A stretch of 64,000 nt of DNA from Anaeromyxobacter paludicola (GTDB taxonomy: Bacteria; Myxococcota; Myxococcia; Myxococcales; Anaeromyxobacteraceae), in the NCBI RefSeq assembly GCF_023169965.1, contig NZ_AP025592.1:3038001-3102000 (forward strand), in the 5' to 3' direction. Shown here one piece after another: positions 14,432 to 23,255 of this stretch. The number at the start of each line of letters is the position of its first letter. Within the stretch, counting starts at the first letter, position 1. Position numbers and translations under genes: made by a program. Under the pieces are notes generated by a model. That model saw nothing but the letters and a program-made list of their open reading frames with translations, made no database searches and was not told the DNA's origin.

Positions 14432-16009
14432 ATGAGTCACGAGGACAGCCAGGCCCTCCCCGAGGCGCCGCACCCGCGCGAGCAGGAGCTCCGCGTGCAG
14501 GAGGAGCAGCTGCGGCTCTGCATCGAGCACGCGCCGGCCGCCATCGCCCTCTTCGACCGCGAGATGCGCTACCTCGCGGTGAGCCGGCGCTACCTCGCCG
14601 ACTACCGCGTGGGCCCGTCGCTCATCGGGCGGAGCCACTACGAGGTCTTCCCCGAGCTGCCGGAGCGCTGGAAGGAGATCCACCGCCGCTGCCTCGCCGG
14701 GGCGGTCGAGCTCGCGGAGAACGACGAGTTCCTGCGCGCCGACGGCAGCGTGGACTACCTCCGCTGGGAGCTCCGGCCCTGGCGCGAGGCCTCGGGGGAG
14801 GTGGGCGGGCTGGTCCTCTTCAGCGAGGTGATCACCGACCGCAAGCGCGAGCAGGAGGAGCTCCGGGCCGAGCGCGAGCGGGCCCGCCGGCGCGCCGACG
14901 AGGTGCAGGCGCTCCTCGACGCGGTGCCGGCGGTGGTGTTCATCACCCGCGACCCCCAGGCCCGCCACATGGAGGGCAACCGCTTCGGCTCCGAGACGCT
15001 GCGGGTCCGGCCGGGGGAGAACGTCTCCCGCAGCGCGCCCGAGCCCAACCCGGCCCTCGGCTTCCGGCTCACGCGCGACGGCGTGGAGATCCCGGCGGAG
15101 GAGCTCCCGGTCCAGCGGGCGGCGCGCACCGGGCGGGACGTCCGCGGCTGCGCCTACGACCTGAGCTTCGAGGACGGGACGGTCCGCCACCTCGTCGGCA
15201 ACGCCGCGCCGCTGCGCGACGCCGCCGGCCGGCCCGCCGGCGCGGTGGGCGCCTTCCTCGACGTCACCGAGCAGCGGCAGCTCGAGGAGCAGTTCCACCA
15301 GGCCCAGAAGCTCGAGAGCATCGGCCGGCTCGCCGGGAGCGTGGCCCACGACTTCAACAACCTGCTCACGGTGATCCTGACCTGCGCCGAGGGGCTCTCG
15401 GGGGCGCTCGACGCGAGGCGCCCGGTGGACCCGGAGGACGTGCAGCAGATCCGGGAGGCCGGGGAGCGGGCGCGCGATCTCACGCGGCGGCTGCTCGCGT
15501 TCGCGCGGAAGCAGGACGTCGCGCCGGTCCGACTCGACCTCGGGGCGGCCGTGCTGGGCGCCGAGAAGCTCCTGCGGCGGGCGCTGGAGGGGCGAGCGCT
15601 CGAGGTCGAGGTCGAGCCGGGGCTCTGGCCGGTGCGCGCCGATCCGAGCCAGGTGGAGCAGGTCCTCATGAACCTCGCCGTGAACGCGCGCGACGCCATG
15701 CCGGACGGCGGCCGGCTCTCGATCCGCGTCGCCAACCTGCCGGGGCCCGGCGCCGGGGCGGGGCGGCCGGAGCCCTCGGACTTCGTCGAGCTCACGGTGC
15801 GCGACACCGGGGTGGGCATGAGCCCGGAGGCGCTGAAGCACCTCTACGAGCCGTTCTTCACCACCAAGCCGCGCGGGAGCGGCACCGGGCTCGGCCTCGC
15901 CACCGTGTACGGGATCGTGAAGCAGTGCGCCGGGGACCTGCAGGTCGCGAGCGAGCCGGGGCGGGGCACCACCTTCCGGATCCGGCTGCCGCGGCTGCTC
16001 GAGCCGTAG
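14432..16009 (+). CDS. PAS-domain sensor histidine kinase (soluble)
   Basis: The 525-residue product starts MSHEDSQALPE; an upstream in-frame ATG at 14369 is rejected because it falls inside the promoter. It has two PAS-like regions (about 25-150 and 170-300, the second ending GAFLDVTEQRQLEEQF). These are followed by H-box GSVAHDFNNLLTVI, N-box LMNLAVNARDAMPDGG, G1 DTGVGM and G2 GTGLGLATVYGIV. The HDFNN form of the H-box is typical of kinases paired with a receiver, but none is attached or adjacent. No membrane segment is seen. The gene ends 3 bp before the convergent TetR gene. Confidence 0.9.
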   Translation: MSHEDSQALPEAPHPREQELRVQEEQLRLCIEHAPAAIALFDREMRYLAVSRRYLADYRVGPSLIGRSHYEVFPELPERWKEIHRRCLAGAVELAENDEFLRADGSVDYLRWELRPWREASGEVGGLVLFSEVITDRKREQEELRAERERARRRADEVQALLDAVPAVVFITRDPQARHMEGNRFGSETLRVRPGENVSRSAPEPNPALGFRLTRDGVEIPAEELPVQRAARTGRDVRGCAYDLSFEDGTVRHLVGNAAPLRDAAGRPAGAVGAFLDVTEQRQLEEQFHQAQKLESIGRLAGSVAHDFNNLLTVILTCAEGLSGALDARRPVDPEDVQQIREAGERARDLTRRLLAFARKQDVAPVRLDLGAAVLGAEKLLRRALEGRALEVEVEPGLWPVRADPSQVEQVLMNLAVNARDAMPDGGRLSIRVANLPGPGAGAGRPEPSDFVELTVRDTGVGMSPEALKHLYEPFFTTKPRGSGTGLGLATVYGIVKQCAGDLQVASEPGRGTTFRIRLPRLLEP

Positions 16010-16012
16010 GCC

Positions 16013-16636
16013 TCAGGCCCGGTACGCCCGCAGGAACACCTGGACGGCGCCGCGGACGGTCTCGCGGATCTGCTCGTCGGCGGGGACGTCGACGACCCCG
16101 AGCTCGGTGAGGAGGTAGAGCTCGCCGCGGCAGAGCGCGAGGAACTGGCCCGAGGCGGCCGAGAGATCGGCGATGCGCAGCACCCCCGCGTCCACCCACT
16201 TCTGCAGGAACTCCGAGAACCGGGTGCGCATGCAGCAGGCGCCGTCCTCCCAGAGCGCGCGCCCCAGCTCCGGGAAGCGCGACGCCTCGGCGACGACCAC
16301 GCGGCGCAGGGCGATGGCGTCGCGCGAGAGCACGTAGCGCATCACCGTCTCGCCGAGGCGGAGCAGGTCGTTCTCCAGATCGCCGCTCGAGGCCTCGAGG
16401 AGCTGGAGGACGCCTTGCCGCATGCCCGCCGACTGCTCGATCGAGCACGCCACGAAGAGCGCCTTCTTGTCCTGGAAGTGGCTGTAGACCGTCGCCTTCG
16501 AGACCCCGGCGCGCGCGGCCATGACGTCCACGCTGGCGCGCTCGAAGCCGACCTCGAGGAAGACGGCCCGGGCGCCGGCCAGGATCTGCTGCTGCTTCGC
16601 TTGTGAGAGCGCGGCGCGAGCCATCGTCTCGGACAT
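16013..16636 (-). CDS. TetR/AcrR family repressor of the efflux operon
   Basis: The 207-residue regulator has an N-terminal helix-turn-helix (QQQILAGARAVFLEVGFERASVDVMAARAGVSKATVYSHFQDKKALF) and a ligand-binding C-terminal half containing a CC pair (GACCM). It is divergent from tolC-adaptor-RND. Two mirror-image operators lie in the 142-bp gap, one inside its own promoter, so it very probably represses both itself and the pump. I chose the ATG at 16636 because AAGGGGG lies 7-8 nt upstream; an ATG at 16624 is also possible. Confidence 0.9.
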   Translation of the reverse strand: MSETMARAALSQAKQQQILAGARAVFLEVGFERASVDVMAARAGVSKATVYSHFQDKKALFVACSIEQSAGMRQGVLQLLEASSGDLENDLLRLGETVMRYVLSRDAIALRRVVVAEASRFPELGRALWEDGACCMRTRFSEFLQKWVDAGVLRIADLSAASGQFLALCRGELYLLTELGVVDVPADEQIRETVRGAVQVFLRAYRA

Positions 16637-16658
16637 CCATCGACCCCCTTGGGAGATG

Positions 16659-16708
16659 ACTATACTGGACGGTTCAGTATTGACCGTCAAGCCGGAACGC
16701 ACTACAAA
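16659..16708. promoter_or_regulatory. Divergent promoters of tetR and the efflux operon
   Basis: Plus strand: TTGACC (16680-16685), 17-bp spacer, TACAAA (16703-16708). Minus strand: TTGACG (16690-16685) and a -10-like TATAGT (16664-16659), spacing 20 bp, or AGTATA at 18 bp. The two -35 boxes overlap in the palindrome TTGACCGTCAA. Confidence 0.65.
16664..16678. promoter_or_regulatory. TetR-type operator O1
   Basis: ACTGGACGGTTCAGT, itself a near-palindrome (ACTG...CAGT). Its exact reverse complement occurs at 16708-16722, 44 bp centre to centre. O1 sits in the tetR promoter spacer and just upstream of the efflux -35. Confidence 0.8.
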
Positions 16709-16722
16709 CTGAACCGTCCAGT
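16708..16722. promoter_or_regulatory. TetR-type operator O2
   Basis: ACTGAACCGTCCAGT, the exact reverse complement of O1. It begins at the last base of the efflux -10 and covers the expected transcription start, the classic position for repression. Confidence 0.8.
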
Positions 16723-16778
16723 TTCGTTCGCCGGGAACACCTCACCTCGGCCCGACTCCTCCCAGGACCAGAAAAACC

Positions 16779-18065
16779 GTGAAGATCCGGACTCTTTTTC
16801 TTCTCCGCGCCCTCCCCGCCGCCGCTGCCCTCGGGCTCGCCGCCCCGGCGCACGCCCTCCAGCCGCTGGAGGTCTTCGTCCGCGGCGCCCGCACCGCCTC
16901 GCCCGACGCTCGCGAGGCCCGCGCCAACACCGCCCTCTCCGGCGCCCAGTCGGCCGCGGCGCTGAGCCGGCTCCTGCCGGGCGTGTCGGTCGCGGGCACC
17001 TACACCCGCAACCAGTACGAGTCGGCGCTCCCGCTCGGCAACGGCCAGCTCGCGGTGCTCACGCCGGAGGAGTCCTGGGACGCCTCGGCCGTCCTCTCCG
17101 TGCCGCTCGCCGACCTCGGCAACTTCGCGCGCGCCGGCGCCGCCCGGACCGCGGAGCGCGCCGCGCGGCTCTCCGAGGAGGACGTCGCCTTGCAGGACGA
17201 GGCGCTGGCGGCGCAGGACTACTTCCAGGTGCTCGCCGACCGCGGCCTCGTCGAGTCCTCTCAGCGCGCGCTCGACGTGGCGCGGGCCACCCTCACCCTC
17301 ACGCAGCAGCAGCGCGCCGCCGGCGCCGTGGCCGGCCTCGACGTGGACCGCGCCCAGGCCGAGGTGGAGCGGCAGGTCCAGCAGCTCGCCGCCGCGCAGC
17401 TCCGGCTCGAGCTCGACGCCCGCGCCCTCGCCTCGCTCACCGGCGTCGCGCCGGAGCTGACCGGCCCGGTGGCGCTCGCCGACGACCTGCGCGAGGAGCC
17501 GCCGCTCGAGTCCTTCGTGCCCGCCGACCAGGCCCTGCCCGGCCTCGCCGCCGCCGTCGAGACGCGGCGCGCGCAGGAGGAGACGGCCAGGGCGCAGCGG
17601 CTCTCGCTGCTCCCCTCGCTCGCCGGCACGCTCTCGGAGCGCGCCACCACCGCGCCCGGCGCCCACGACACGGCGTACCAGGCGGTGGTGGGGCTGCGCT
17701 GGAGCTTCGACGGCACGAGCCTCGCGTCCATCCGCGCCGAGGACGCCCGGCTCGACGCCACGGCCGCGCGCGAGGTGCGGGCCCGGCTCGCCACCCACGA
17801 CGCCATCCACCGGACCTGGAACACCGTGAAGAGCGACATCGCCCGCAGCCGTTCGGCCCGCGCGCAGGCCGAGGTGAGCCAGCGCGCCGCCGACCTCGCC
17901 CGCGACCGCTACCGCCTGGGCGCCGCCGCCCAGCTCGACCTGCTCCAGGCCCAGCGCGACGCCTTCGCCGCCGACGTGAACCGGATCCAGGCCGACGCCG
18001 ATCTGGTGAACGCCCGCGCGCAGCTCCGGGTGGCCGCCGGCCGCTCCCTCCTCTCCCACGACTGA
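16779..18065 (+). CDS. TolC family outer membrane efflux channel
   Basis: The 428-residue protein has a Sec signal peptide ending near AHA-LQ (about residue 26). Two repeated long helical halves follow, with the usual beta-barrel strand sequences and the late RYRLGAAAQLDLLQAQRDAF segment of the TolC/OEP family. It would form the outer membrane exit duct for the adaptor and RND pump encoded next. The GTG start is supported by the signal peptide; a weak CAGGA lies upstream. Channel-first gene order is less usual than adaptor-pump-channel. Expression should be controlled by the two TetR operators. Confidence 0.9.
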   Translation: MKIRTLFLLRALPAAAALGLAAPAHALQPLEVFVRGARTASPDAREARANTALSGAQSAAALSRLLPGVSVAGTYTRNQYESALPLGNGQLAVLTPEESWDASAVLSVPLADLGNFARAGAARTAERAARLSEEDVALQDEALAAQDYFQVLADRGLVESSQRALDVARATLTLTQQQRAAGAVAGLDVDRAQAEVERQVQQLAAAQLRLELDARALASLTGVAPELTGPVALADDLREEPPLESFVPADQALPGLAAAVETRRAQEETARAQRLSLLPSLAGTLSERATTAPGAHDTAYQAVVGLRWSFDGTSLASIRAEDARLDATAAREVRARLATHDAIHRTWNTVKSDIARSRSARAQAEVSQRAADLARDRYRLGAAAQLDLLQAQRDAFAADVNRIQADADLVNARAQLRVAAGRSLLSHD

Positions 18066-18093
18066 CGAACCGACGCCGCACGACGAGAACGCC

Positions 18094-19335
18094 ATGACCC
18101 TCCGCTTCTGCTTCAGCCCCACCACCCTCCTCGCGGCCCTCGCCGGCATCGCCGTCCTGGCCTCCGGCTGCTCCAGGGCCGCCCCGCCCAAGGCGCCGCC
18201 GCCCGCGGCGGTCACGGTCACGCCGGTGGTCCGCCAGGACGTCCCGGTGAACGTCGAGGCGGTCGCCACCGTGGACGGCTACGCCAACGTGGACATCCGG
18301 GCGCGGGTGCGCGGCTTCCTCGAGCGGCAGCACTACGACGACGGCGCCACCGTGAAGGAGGGGCAGCTCCTCTTCACCGTCGAGCGGAGCGAGTACGAGG
18401 CGGCCCTGGCGAGCGCCCGCGCCGCGCTCTCCCGCGCCCTCGCCGCGCAAGCCCACGGCAGGACGCAGCTCGAGCGGCGCACCGCCCTCGCCAAGGTGGA
18501 CGGCCTGAGCCAGCAGGAGCTCGAGGACGCCCAGGCGCAGGCCCGCGACGCCGACGGCCAGGTGGAGGCGGCCCGCGCGCAGGTCCGCCAGGCGGAGCTC
18601 AACCTCTCCTACACCGCCATCCGCGCCCCGATCGGCGGCGTGGCCGGCCTGGCGCAGGTGCGCGCCGGCAACCTCGTCGGCCAGGACGGGCCCACCCTGC
18701 TCACCACCGTGTCCCAGGTGGATCCGGTCCGCGTCACCTTCCCGCTCTCCGAGGTGGACTACGTCCGCGCCCCGGACCGGCTGAAGAAGCTCGCCGGCCG
18801 CGACCTCGCCTGGGCGCGGCGGCAGTTCCCCCGCCTCGACCAGGGCCAGCCCGGCGACGGCGGCGACCCGGGGGTGGAGCTCCTCCTCTCCGACGGCAAG
18901 CCCTACGCGCACCGGGGCGTGATCGTGGCCGCCAACCGGCAGGTGGATCCCACCAGCGGCACCATCCAGCTCCAGGCGCTCTTCCCCAACCCCGACCACG
19001 CGCTCCGCCCGGGCCAGTACGGCCGCGTGCGGCTGCGGCAGGAGGGGGCGGGCGGCAACGTGCTCGTGGTCCCGGAGAAGTCGCTGGTGCAGCTGCAGGG
19101 CACCTACTCGCTCGCGGTGGTGGGGCCGGACGCCAAGGTGCAGCTGCGCCAGGTGAAGGTCGGCCCGAACGTCGGCGCGCTCCGGATCGTCGAGGCGGGC
19201 GTCTCCGAGGGCGAGCGGGTGGTGGTGGACGGGCTGCAGGCGGCGCGCGACGGCGCCACCGTGGCGCCGAAGGACCTGACCGCCACCGCCGCGAACCTGC
19301 CGGCCCCGGCCGCGCCCGCGACCGGCCGGCCCTGA
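18094..19335 (+). CDS. RND efflux periplasmic adaptor lipoprotein
   Basis: The 413-residue membrane fusion protein has a lipobox LASGC with Cys26. It shows barrel-sandwich (lipoyl-like) halves VDIRARVRGFLERQHYDDGATVKEGQLLF and LSYTAIRAPIGGVAGLAQV, flanking a helical hairpin of about residues 100-170. Beta-barrel and membrane-proximal domains follow (VVPEKSLVQLQGTYSLAVV). It links the inner membrane pump to TolC and is anchored in the inner membrane by lipid. It lies 28 bp after tolC and 18 bp before the pump gene. Confidence 0.93.
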   Translation: MTLRFCFSPTTLLAALAGIAVLASGCSRAAPPKAPPPAAVTVTPVVRQDVPVNVEAVATVDGYANVDIRARVRGFLERQHYDDGATVKEGQLLFTVERSEYEAALASARAALSRALAAQAHGRTQLERRTALAKVDGLSQQELEDAQAQARDADGQVEAARAQVRQAELNLSYTAIRAPIGGVAGLAQVRAGNLVGQDGPTLLTTVSQVDPVRVTFPLSEVDYVRAPDRLKKLAGRDLAWARRQFPRLDQGQPGDGGDPGVELLLSDGKPYAHRGVIVAANRQVDPTSGTIQLQALFPNPDHALRPGQYGRVRLRQEGAGGNVLVVPEKSLVQLQGTYSLAVVGPDAKVQLRQVKVGPNVGALRIVEAGVSEGERVVVDGLQAARDGATVAPKDLTATAANLPAPAAPATGRP

Positions 19336-19353
19336 CCCGAGGAGCGCGACCCC

Positions 19354-22300
19354 ATGTCGAACTTCTTCATCCGCCGGCCCATCGTGGCCATCGTGATCGC
19401 CATCGCCACCGTGCTGGTGGGGGCGATCTCGCTCCTCGGGCTGCCCATCTCGCAGTTCCCGCAGATCCTGCCGCCGCAGATCAACCTCTCCGCCGTCTAC
19501 ACCGGCGCCGACGCGCTCACGGTGGAGCAGTCGGTGGCGACGCCGATCGAGCAGCAGATGAACGGCGTGGACCAGTCGCTCTACATCAAGTCCACGAACG
19601 CCAACGACGGGACGATGCAGCAGCAGGTCACGTTCGACGTCGGCACCAACATCGACATCGACAACGTCCTCGTCCAGAACCGCTTCTCGCAGGCGCAGCC
19701 GTTCCTGCCGAACGACGTGAAGAACGTCGGCGTCACCATCAAGAAGTCGCTCAACTTCCCGCTCATCGTGGTGTCGCTCTACTCGCCCGACGGGCGCTAC
19801 GACGCCAAGTTCCTCGGCAACTACGCCGTCATCAACCTCAACGACGCGCTCCTCCGGCTCAAGGGCGTGGGCGACATCCGCAACCTGGGCGGCGGCGACT
19901 ACGCCATGCGCATCTGGGTGAAGCCCGACGTGCTGGCGCGCCTGGGCCTCACCGTGGGCGACGTCCAGAACGCCATCCGGGCCCAGAACGTGGTGAACCC
20001 GGCCGGCCAGGTGGGCGGCGAGCCGGCGCCGGAGGGCCAGCAGTTCTCGTACACCGTCCGCGCCCAGGGGCGGCTCGTCACGCCGGAGGAGTTCGGCAAC
20101 ATCCTCGTCCGCCAGAACCCCGACGGCTCGGCGGTGCGGGTGCGCGACGTGGCCCGGGTGGAGCTCGGCACCGCCACCTACTCGATGTCCGGCCGCTTCA
20201 ACGGCAAGCCGGCCGCCATCGTGGCCGTCTTCCAGGCCCCGGGCTCGAACGCCCTCGACGTGGCGGCGAGCGTCCGGCAGACGATGGAGCAGCTCAAGGC
20301 GCAGTTCCCGCCGGGCATGAGCTACGAGGTCTCGCTCGACACCACCGCGCCGGTGAAGGCGGGCATCCAGGAGATCCTGCTCACGCTCTTCGAGGCCATC
20401 CTCCTCGTGGTGCTGGTGGTCTTCGTCTTCCTGCAGAGCTGGCGCGCCACGCTCATCCCGCTGCTCACCGTGCCGGTGTCGCTCGTCGGCGCCTTCGCCG
20501 TCTTCCCGCTGCTCGGCTTCTCCATCAACACCCTGTCGCTCTTCGGGCTCGTGCTCGCCATCGGCCTGGTGGTGGACGACGCCATCGTGGTCGTCGAGGC
20601 GGTGGAGCACCACATCGAGCGCGGCCTCCCGCCGCGCGAGGCGACGAAGAAGGCCATGAGCGAGGTCTCCGGGCCGGTGATCGGCATCGCCCTCATCCTG
20701 GCCGCGGTCTTCGTGCCGGTGGCCTTCCTGAGCGGCATCACCGGCCGGCTCTACCAGCAGTTCGCGCTCACCATCGCGGTGTCGGTGCTCATCTCGGCCT
20801 TCAACGCCCTGACGCTCAGCCCGGCCCTGTCGGCGATCCTCCTCCGGCCGCGCAGCCACGCCCCGAAGGGCTGGCTCGGCAAGGCCGGCGCCGGCTTCAA
20901 CCGCTGGTTCGAGGGGGTCACCCACAGCTACGTGAGCATCAACCGCCGGCTCATCCGCAAGCTCGCCATCCCGCTCGTGCTCCTGGCCGGCGTGGCCGGG
21001 CTCGCGGCGGCGGTGGGCGGGAAGCTCCCCTCGGGCTTCCTCCCCACCGAGGACAACGGCTACGCGGTCACGGTGGTGCAGCTCCCCGACGCCGCCTCGC
21101 TGCAGCGGACGCAGGAGGTCTTCCGGCAGGTGGAGGACGTGCTCGCGAAGACCCCGGGGGTGCGCTTCTTCAACACCATCTCCGGCTACAGCTCGCTCTC
21201 CGGCGCGAGCGCGAGCTACCTCGGCACCGCCTTCATCATGTTCCAGCCCTGGGACCAGCGCGCCTCGAAGGACATGGAGGCGGGCGAGATCGTGAAGCGG
21301 CTCAACGGGGCGTTCTCGAAGATCCAGGGGGCGCGCGTCTTCGCCATCACCCCGCCCGCCATCCCCGGCATCAGCGCCGCCGGCGGCTTCAGCATGATGC
21401 TGCAGGACCGGAGCGGCGGGCCGGTGGAGTTCCTCGCCGAGAACGTCCAGAAGTTCCTGGCCGAGGCCCGCAAGCGCCCCGAGCTCCAGAACGTGGTGCC
21501 CAACTTCTCCCCCGCGGTGCCGCAGGTGTTCGCCGAGGTGGACAAGGAGAAGGCCATGAAGCAGGGCGTCGCCATCGGCGACGTCTACGCCGCGCTCCAG
21601 TCGTTCCTGGGCGGCAGCTACGTGAACGACTTCACCCGCTTCGGCCGGCAGTGGAAGGTGTACGTGCAGGCCGAGCCGGAGTTCCGCCGCAGCCCCGACG
21701 ACCTCAAGTCGTTCTACGTGAAGGCCGGCAACGGCCAGATGGTGCCGCTCTCGTCGTTCGTGACGGTGCGCAACGCCGCCGGCCCCGAGTACACGGTGCG
21801 GTTCAACCTGTACCGCGCCGCCGAGATCATCGGCGCCCCGGCGCCGGGCTACAGCTCGGGGCAGGCGCTGGCCGCGCTCGAGGACGTGGCCGGGAAGACG
21901 CTCTCGCCCGGCATGGGCTACGCCTGGAACTCGCTCTCCTACCAGGAGAAGACGGCGCAGGGCGGCACCGCCAAGGTGCTCGGCCTCTCGCTGGTCTTCG
22001 TGTTCCTCATCCTGGCGGCGCTCTACGAGAGCTGGTCGCTCCCCTTCAGCGTGCTCCTCAGCACCCCGATCGCGGTGCTCGGCGCCTACCTCGGCATCCT
22101 CTCGCGCAGGTTCGACAACAACGTCTACGCGCAGATCGGCCTGGTGATGCTGGTCGGGCTCACCGCCAAGAACGCCATCCTCATCGTGGAGTTCGCCAAG
22201 GCGGAGCTCGAGAAGGGCCGGCCGCTCGTCCAGGCGGCGCTCGAGGGGGCGCGGCTCCGGCTCCGGCCGATCCTCATGACCTCCTTCGCCTTCATCTTCG

Positions 22301-22527
22301 GCTGCATCCCGCTCTGGATCGCCGAGGGGGCCGGCGCCGCCGCCCGGCAGGTGATGGGCACGGTGGTGGTCGCGGGGATGCTCGCCGCCACCCTCTTCGG
22401 CGTCTTCTTCATCCCGTCGCTGTTCGTCTTCGTGGAGCGGCTGGCGGGGAAGGGTCGCCACGCGCCGCCCGCGGCCGGCAACGAGCCGCCGGCGCTCGAG
22501 GAGCGGACCGAGAAGGCGGCGTCGTGA
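19354..22527 (+). CDS. RND multidrug efflux pump (AcrB/MexB, HAE1 family)
   Basis: The 1057-residue length is that of the hydrophobe/amphiphile efflux pumps. MSNFFIRRPIVAIVIAI is the first membrane helix. The proton-relay helix 4 reads AIGLVVDDAIVVVEAVE with both aspartates, and helix 10 has LTAKNAILIVEFAKAE with the essential lysine. Large periplasmic loops lie between helices 1-2 and 7-8. It exports drugs, dyes or solvents in exchange for protons; the substrate here is unknown. Its TGA overlaps the GTG of the universal stress gene (GTGA), coupling the two. Confidence 0.95.
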   Translation: MSNFFIRRPIVAIVIAIATVLVGAISLLGLPISQFPQILPPQINLSAVYTGADALTVEQSVATPIEQQMNGVDQSLYIKSTNANDGTMQQQVTFDVGTNIDIDNVLVQNRFSQAQPFLPNDVKNVGVTIKKSLNFPLIVVSLYSPDGRYDAKFLGNYAVINLNDALLRLKGVGDIRNLGGGDYAMRIWVKPDVLARLGLTVGDVQNAIRAQNVVNPAGQVGGEPAPEGQQFSYTVRAQGRLVTPEEFGNILVRQNPDGSAVRVRDVARVELGTATYSMSGRFNGKPAAIVAVFQAPGSNALDVAASVRQTMEQLKAQFPPGMSYEVSLDTTAPVKAGIQEILLTLFEAILLVVLVVFVFLQSWRATLIPLLTVPVSLVGAFAVFPLLGFSINTLSLFGLVLAIGLVVDDAIVVVEAVEHHIERGLPPREATKKAMSEVSGPVIGIALILAAVFVPVAFLSGITGRLYQQFALTIAVSVLISAFNALTLSPALSAILLRPRSHAPKGWLGKAGAGFNRWFEGVTHSYVSINRRLIRKLAIPLVLLAGVAGLAAAVGGKLPSGFLPTEDNGYAVTVVQLPDAASLQRTQEVFRQVEDVLAKTPGVRFFNTISGYSSLSGASASYLGTAFIMFQPWDQRASKDMEAGEIVKRLNGAFSKIQGARVFAITPPAIPGISAAGGFSMMLQDRSGGPVEFLAENVQKFLAEARKRPELQNVVPNFSPAVPQVFAEVDKEKAMKQGVAIGDVYAALQSFLGGSYVNDFTRFGRQWKVYVQAEPEFRRSPDDLKSFYVKAGNGQMVPLSSFVTVRNAAGPEYTVRFNLYRAAEIIGAPAPGYSSGQALAALEDVAGKTLSPGMGYAWNSLSYQEKTAQGGTAKVLGLSLVFVFLILAALYESWSLPFSVLLSTPIAVLGAYLGILSRRFDNNVYAQIGLVMLVGLTAKNAILIVEFAKAELEKGRPLVQAALEGARLRLRPILMTSFAFIFGCIPLWIAEGAGAAARQVMGTVVVAGMLAATLFGVFFIPSLFVFVERLAGKGRHAPPAAGNEPPALEERTEKAAS

Positions 22528-23126
22528 CCCCCCCGCTCCAGCGGATCCTGGTCGCGACCGACCTCTCGCCCGCGAGCGTGACCGCGTTCGAGCGGGCCCT
22601 GGAGCTCGCGACGCGCTACGGCGCCCGCCTGCTCGTGGCGCACGCCTACCAGGACCACCACCTCCCGCAGGCCGGGTTCGCCTGCACCGAGACCTGGGAC
22701 GAGTGGGACCGCGGCTTCCGCGAGGACGCGCGGAAGCGGCTCGCGCCGCTGGTCCGGCGGGCATGGGAGGCGGGGCTCGAGGCGGACGCGCTGCTCCTCC
22801 CCGGCTTCCCGGACGAGGCGCTGGTCGAGGCCGCGCGGGCGCAGGACGCCGACCTCCTCGTGGTCGGTACCCACGGCCGGCGCGGCCCGGCCCGGCTCCT
22901 CCTCGGCAGCGTGGCGGCCCGGGTGGTGGCGACCGCGCCGTGCCCGGTGCTGGTCGTCCGCCCCGCCGGGCCCGCCGCGTCAGACCGTGCTGGCCGACCT
23001 CCGGCCGCGGAAGAAGCCGGCGATGAACAGGATCACCGCCGCGACCAGCGCGATGTGGATGATGCCGGTCGTGACCTTGAAGGCGAGCCCGACGATCCAG
23101 ATGGCGAGCGCCAACGCCGCGAGTAG
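22524..23126 (+). CDS. Universal stress protein with a charged C-terminal extension
   Basis: The first 152 or so residues are a UspA domain: ILVATDLSPASVTAFERALELA at the start and ADLLVVGTHGRRGPARLLLGSVAARVVATAPCPVLVVRP with the ATP-binding G-x2-G-x9-G-S pattern. The frame does not stop there but runs about 48 residues more as an Asp/Arg/Glu-rich tail. That tail is antisense to a real small membrane protein gene (22980-23135), so its composition is a by-product of that overlap. It is coupled to the RND gene by GTGA. The role is probably stress- or ATP-linked modulation, by inference. Confidence 0.8.
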   Translation: MTPPLQRILVATDLSPASVTAFERALELATRYGARLLVAHAYQDHHLPQAGFACTETWDEWDRGFREDARKRLAPLVRRAWEAGLEADALLLPGFPDEALVEAARAQDADLLVVGTHGRRGPARLLLGSVAARVVATAPCPVLVVRPAGPAASDRAGRPPAAEEAGDEQDHRRDQRDVDDAGRDLEGEPDDPDGERQRRE

Positions 23127-23135
23127 CCAGAGCAT
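22980..23135 (-). CDS. Small lmo0937-type membrane protein
   Basis: The 51-residue product has two membrane segments (about 2-18 and 25-41) and a basic tail FRGRRSAST. The pattern MLWLLAALALAIWIVGLAFKV...IHIALVAAVILF matches the small lmo0937 family found near stress genes in many bacteria. GGAGGGG lies just before the ATG. It overlaps the end of the universal stress protein frame by 147 bp on the opposite strand. The function is unknown; it is often associated with envelope stress. Confidence 0.8.
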   Translation of the reverse strand: MLWLLAALALAIWIVGLAFKVTTGIIHIALVAAVILFIAGFFRGRRSASTV

Positions 23136-23255
23136 GGATTCCCCTCCTCGAAGGGCCGCACCACGCGCGGTCCCTCCAACAAGCTAGGGACTCGCCCGGC
23201 GCCGCCCAAGGCGCGCCCTTGCATCTTCGCGCCGCCTCTGGAATGACGGGCGCAC

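Noticed and set aside
17437-22764. A 1775-codon open frame antisense to the tolC, adaptor and RND genes
   Set aside because: Extreme GC content removes stop codons from antisense frames; the product is low-complexity His/Arg/Glu-rich sequence without domains, and the sense genes are certain.
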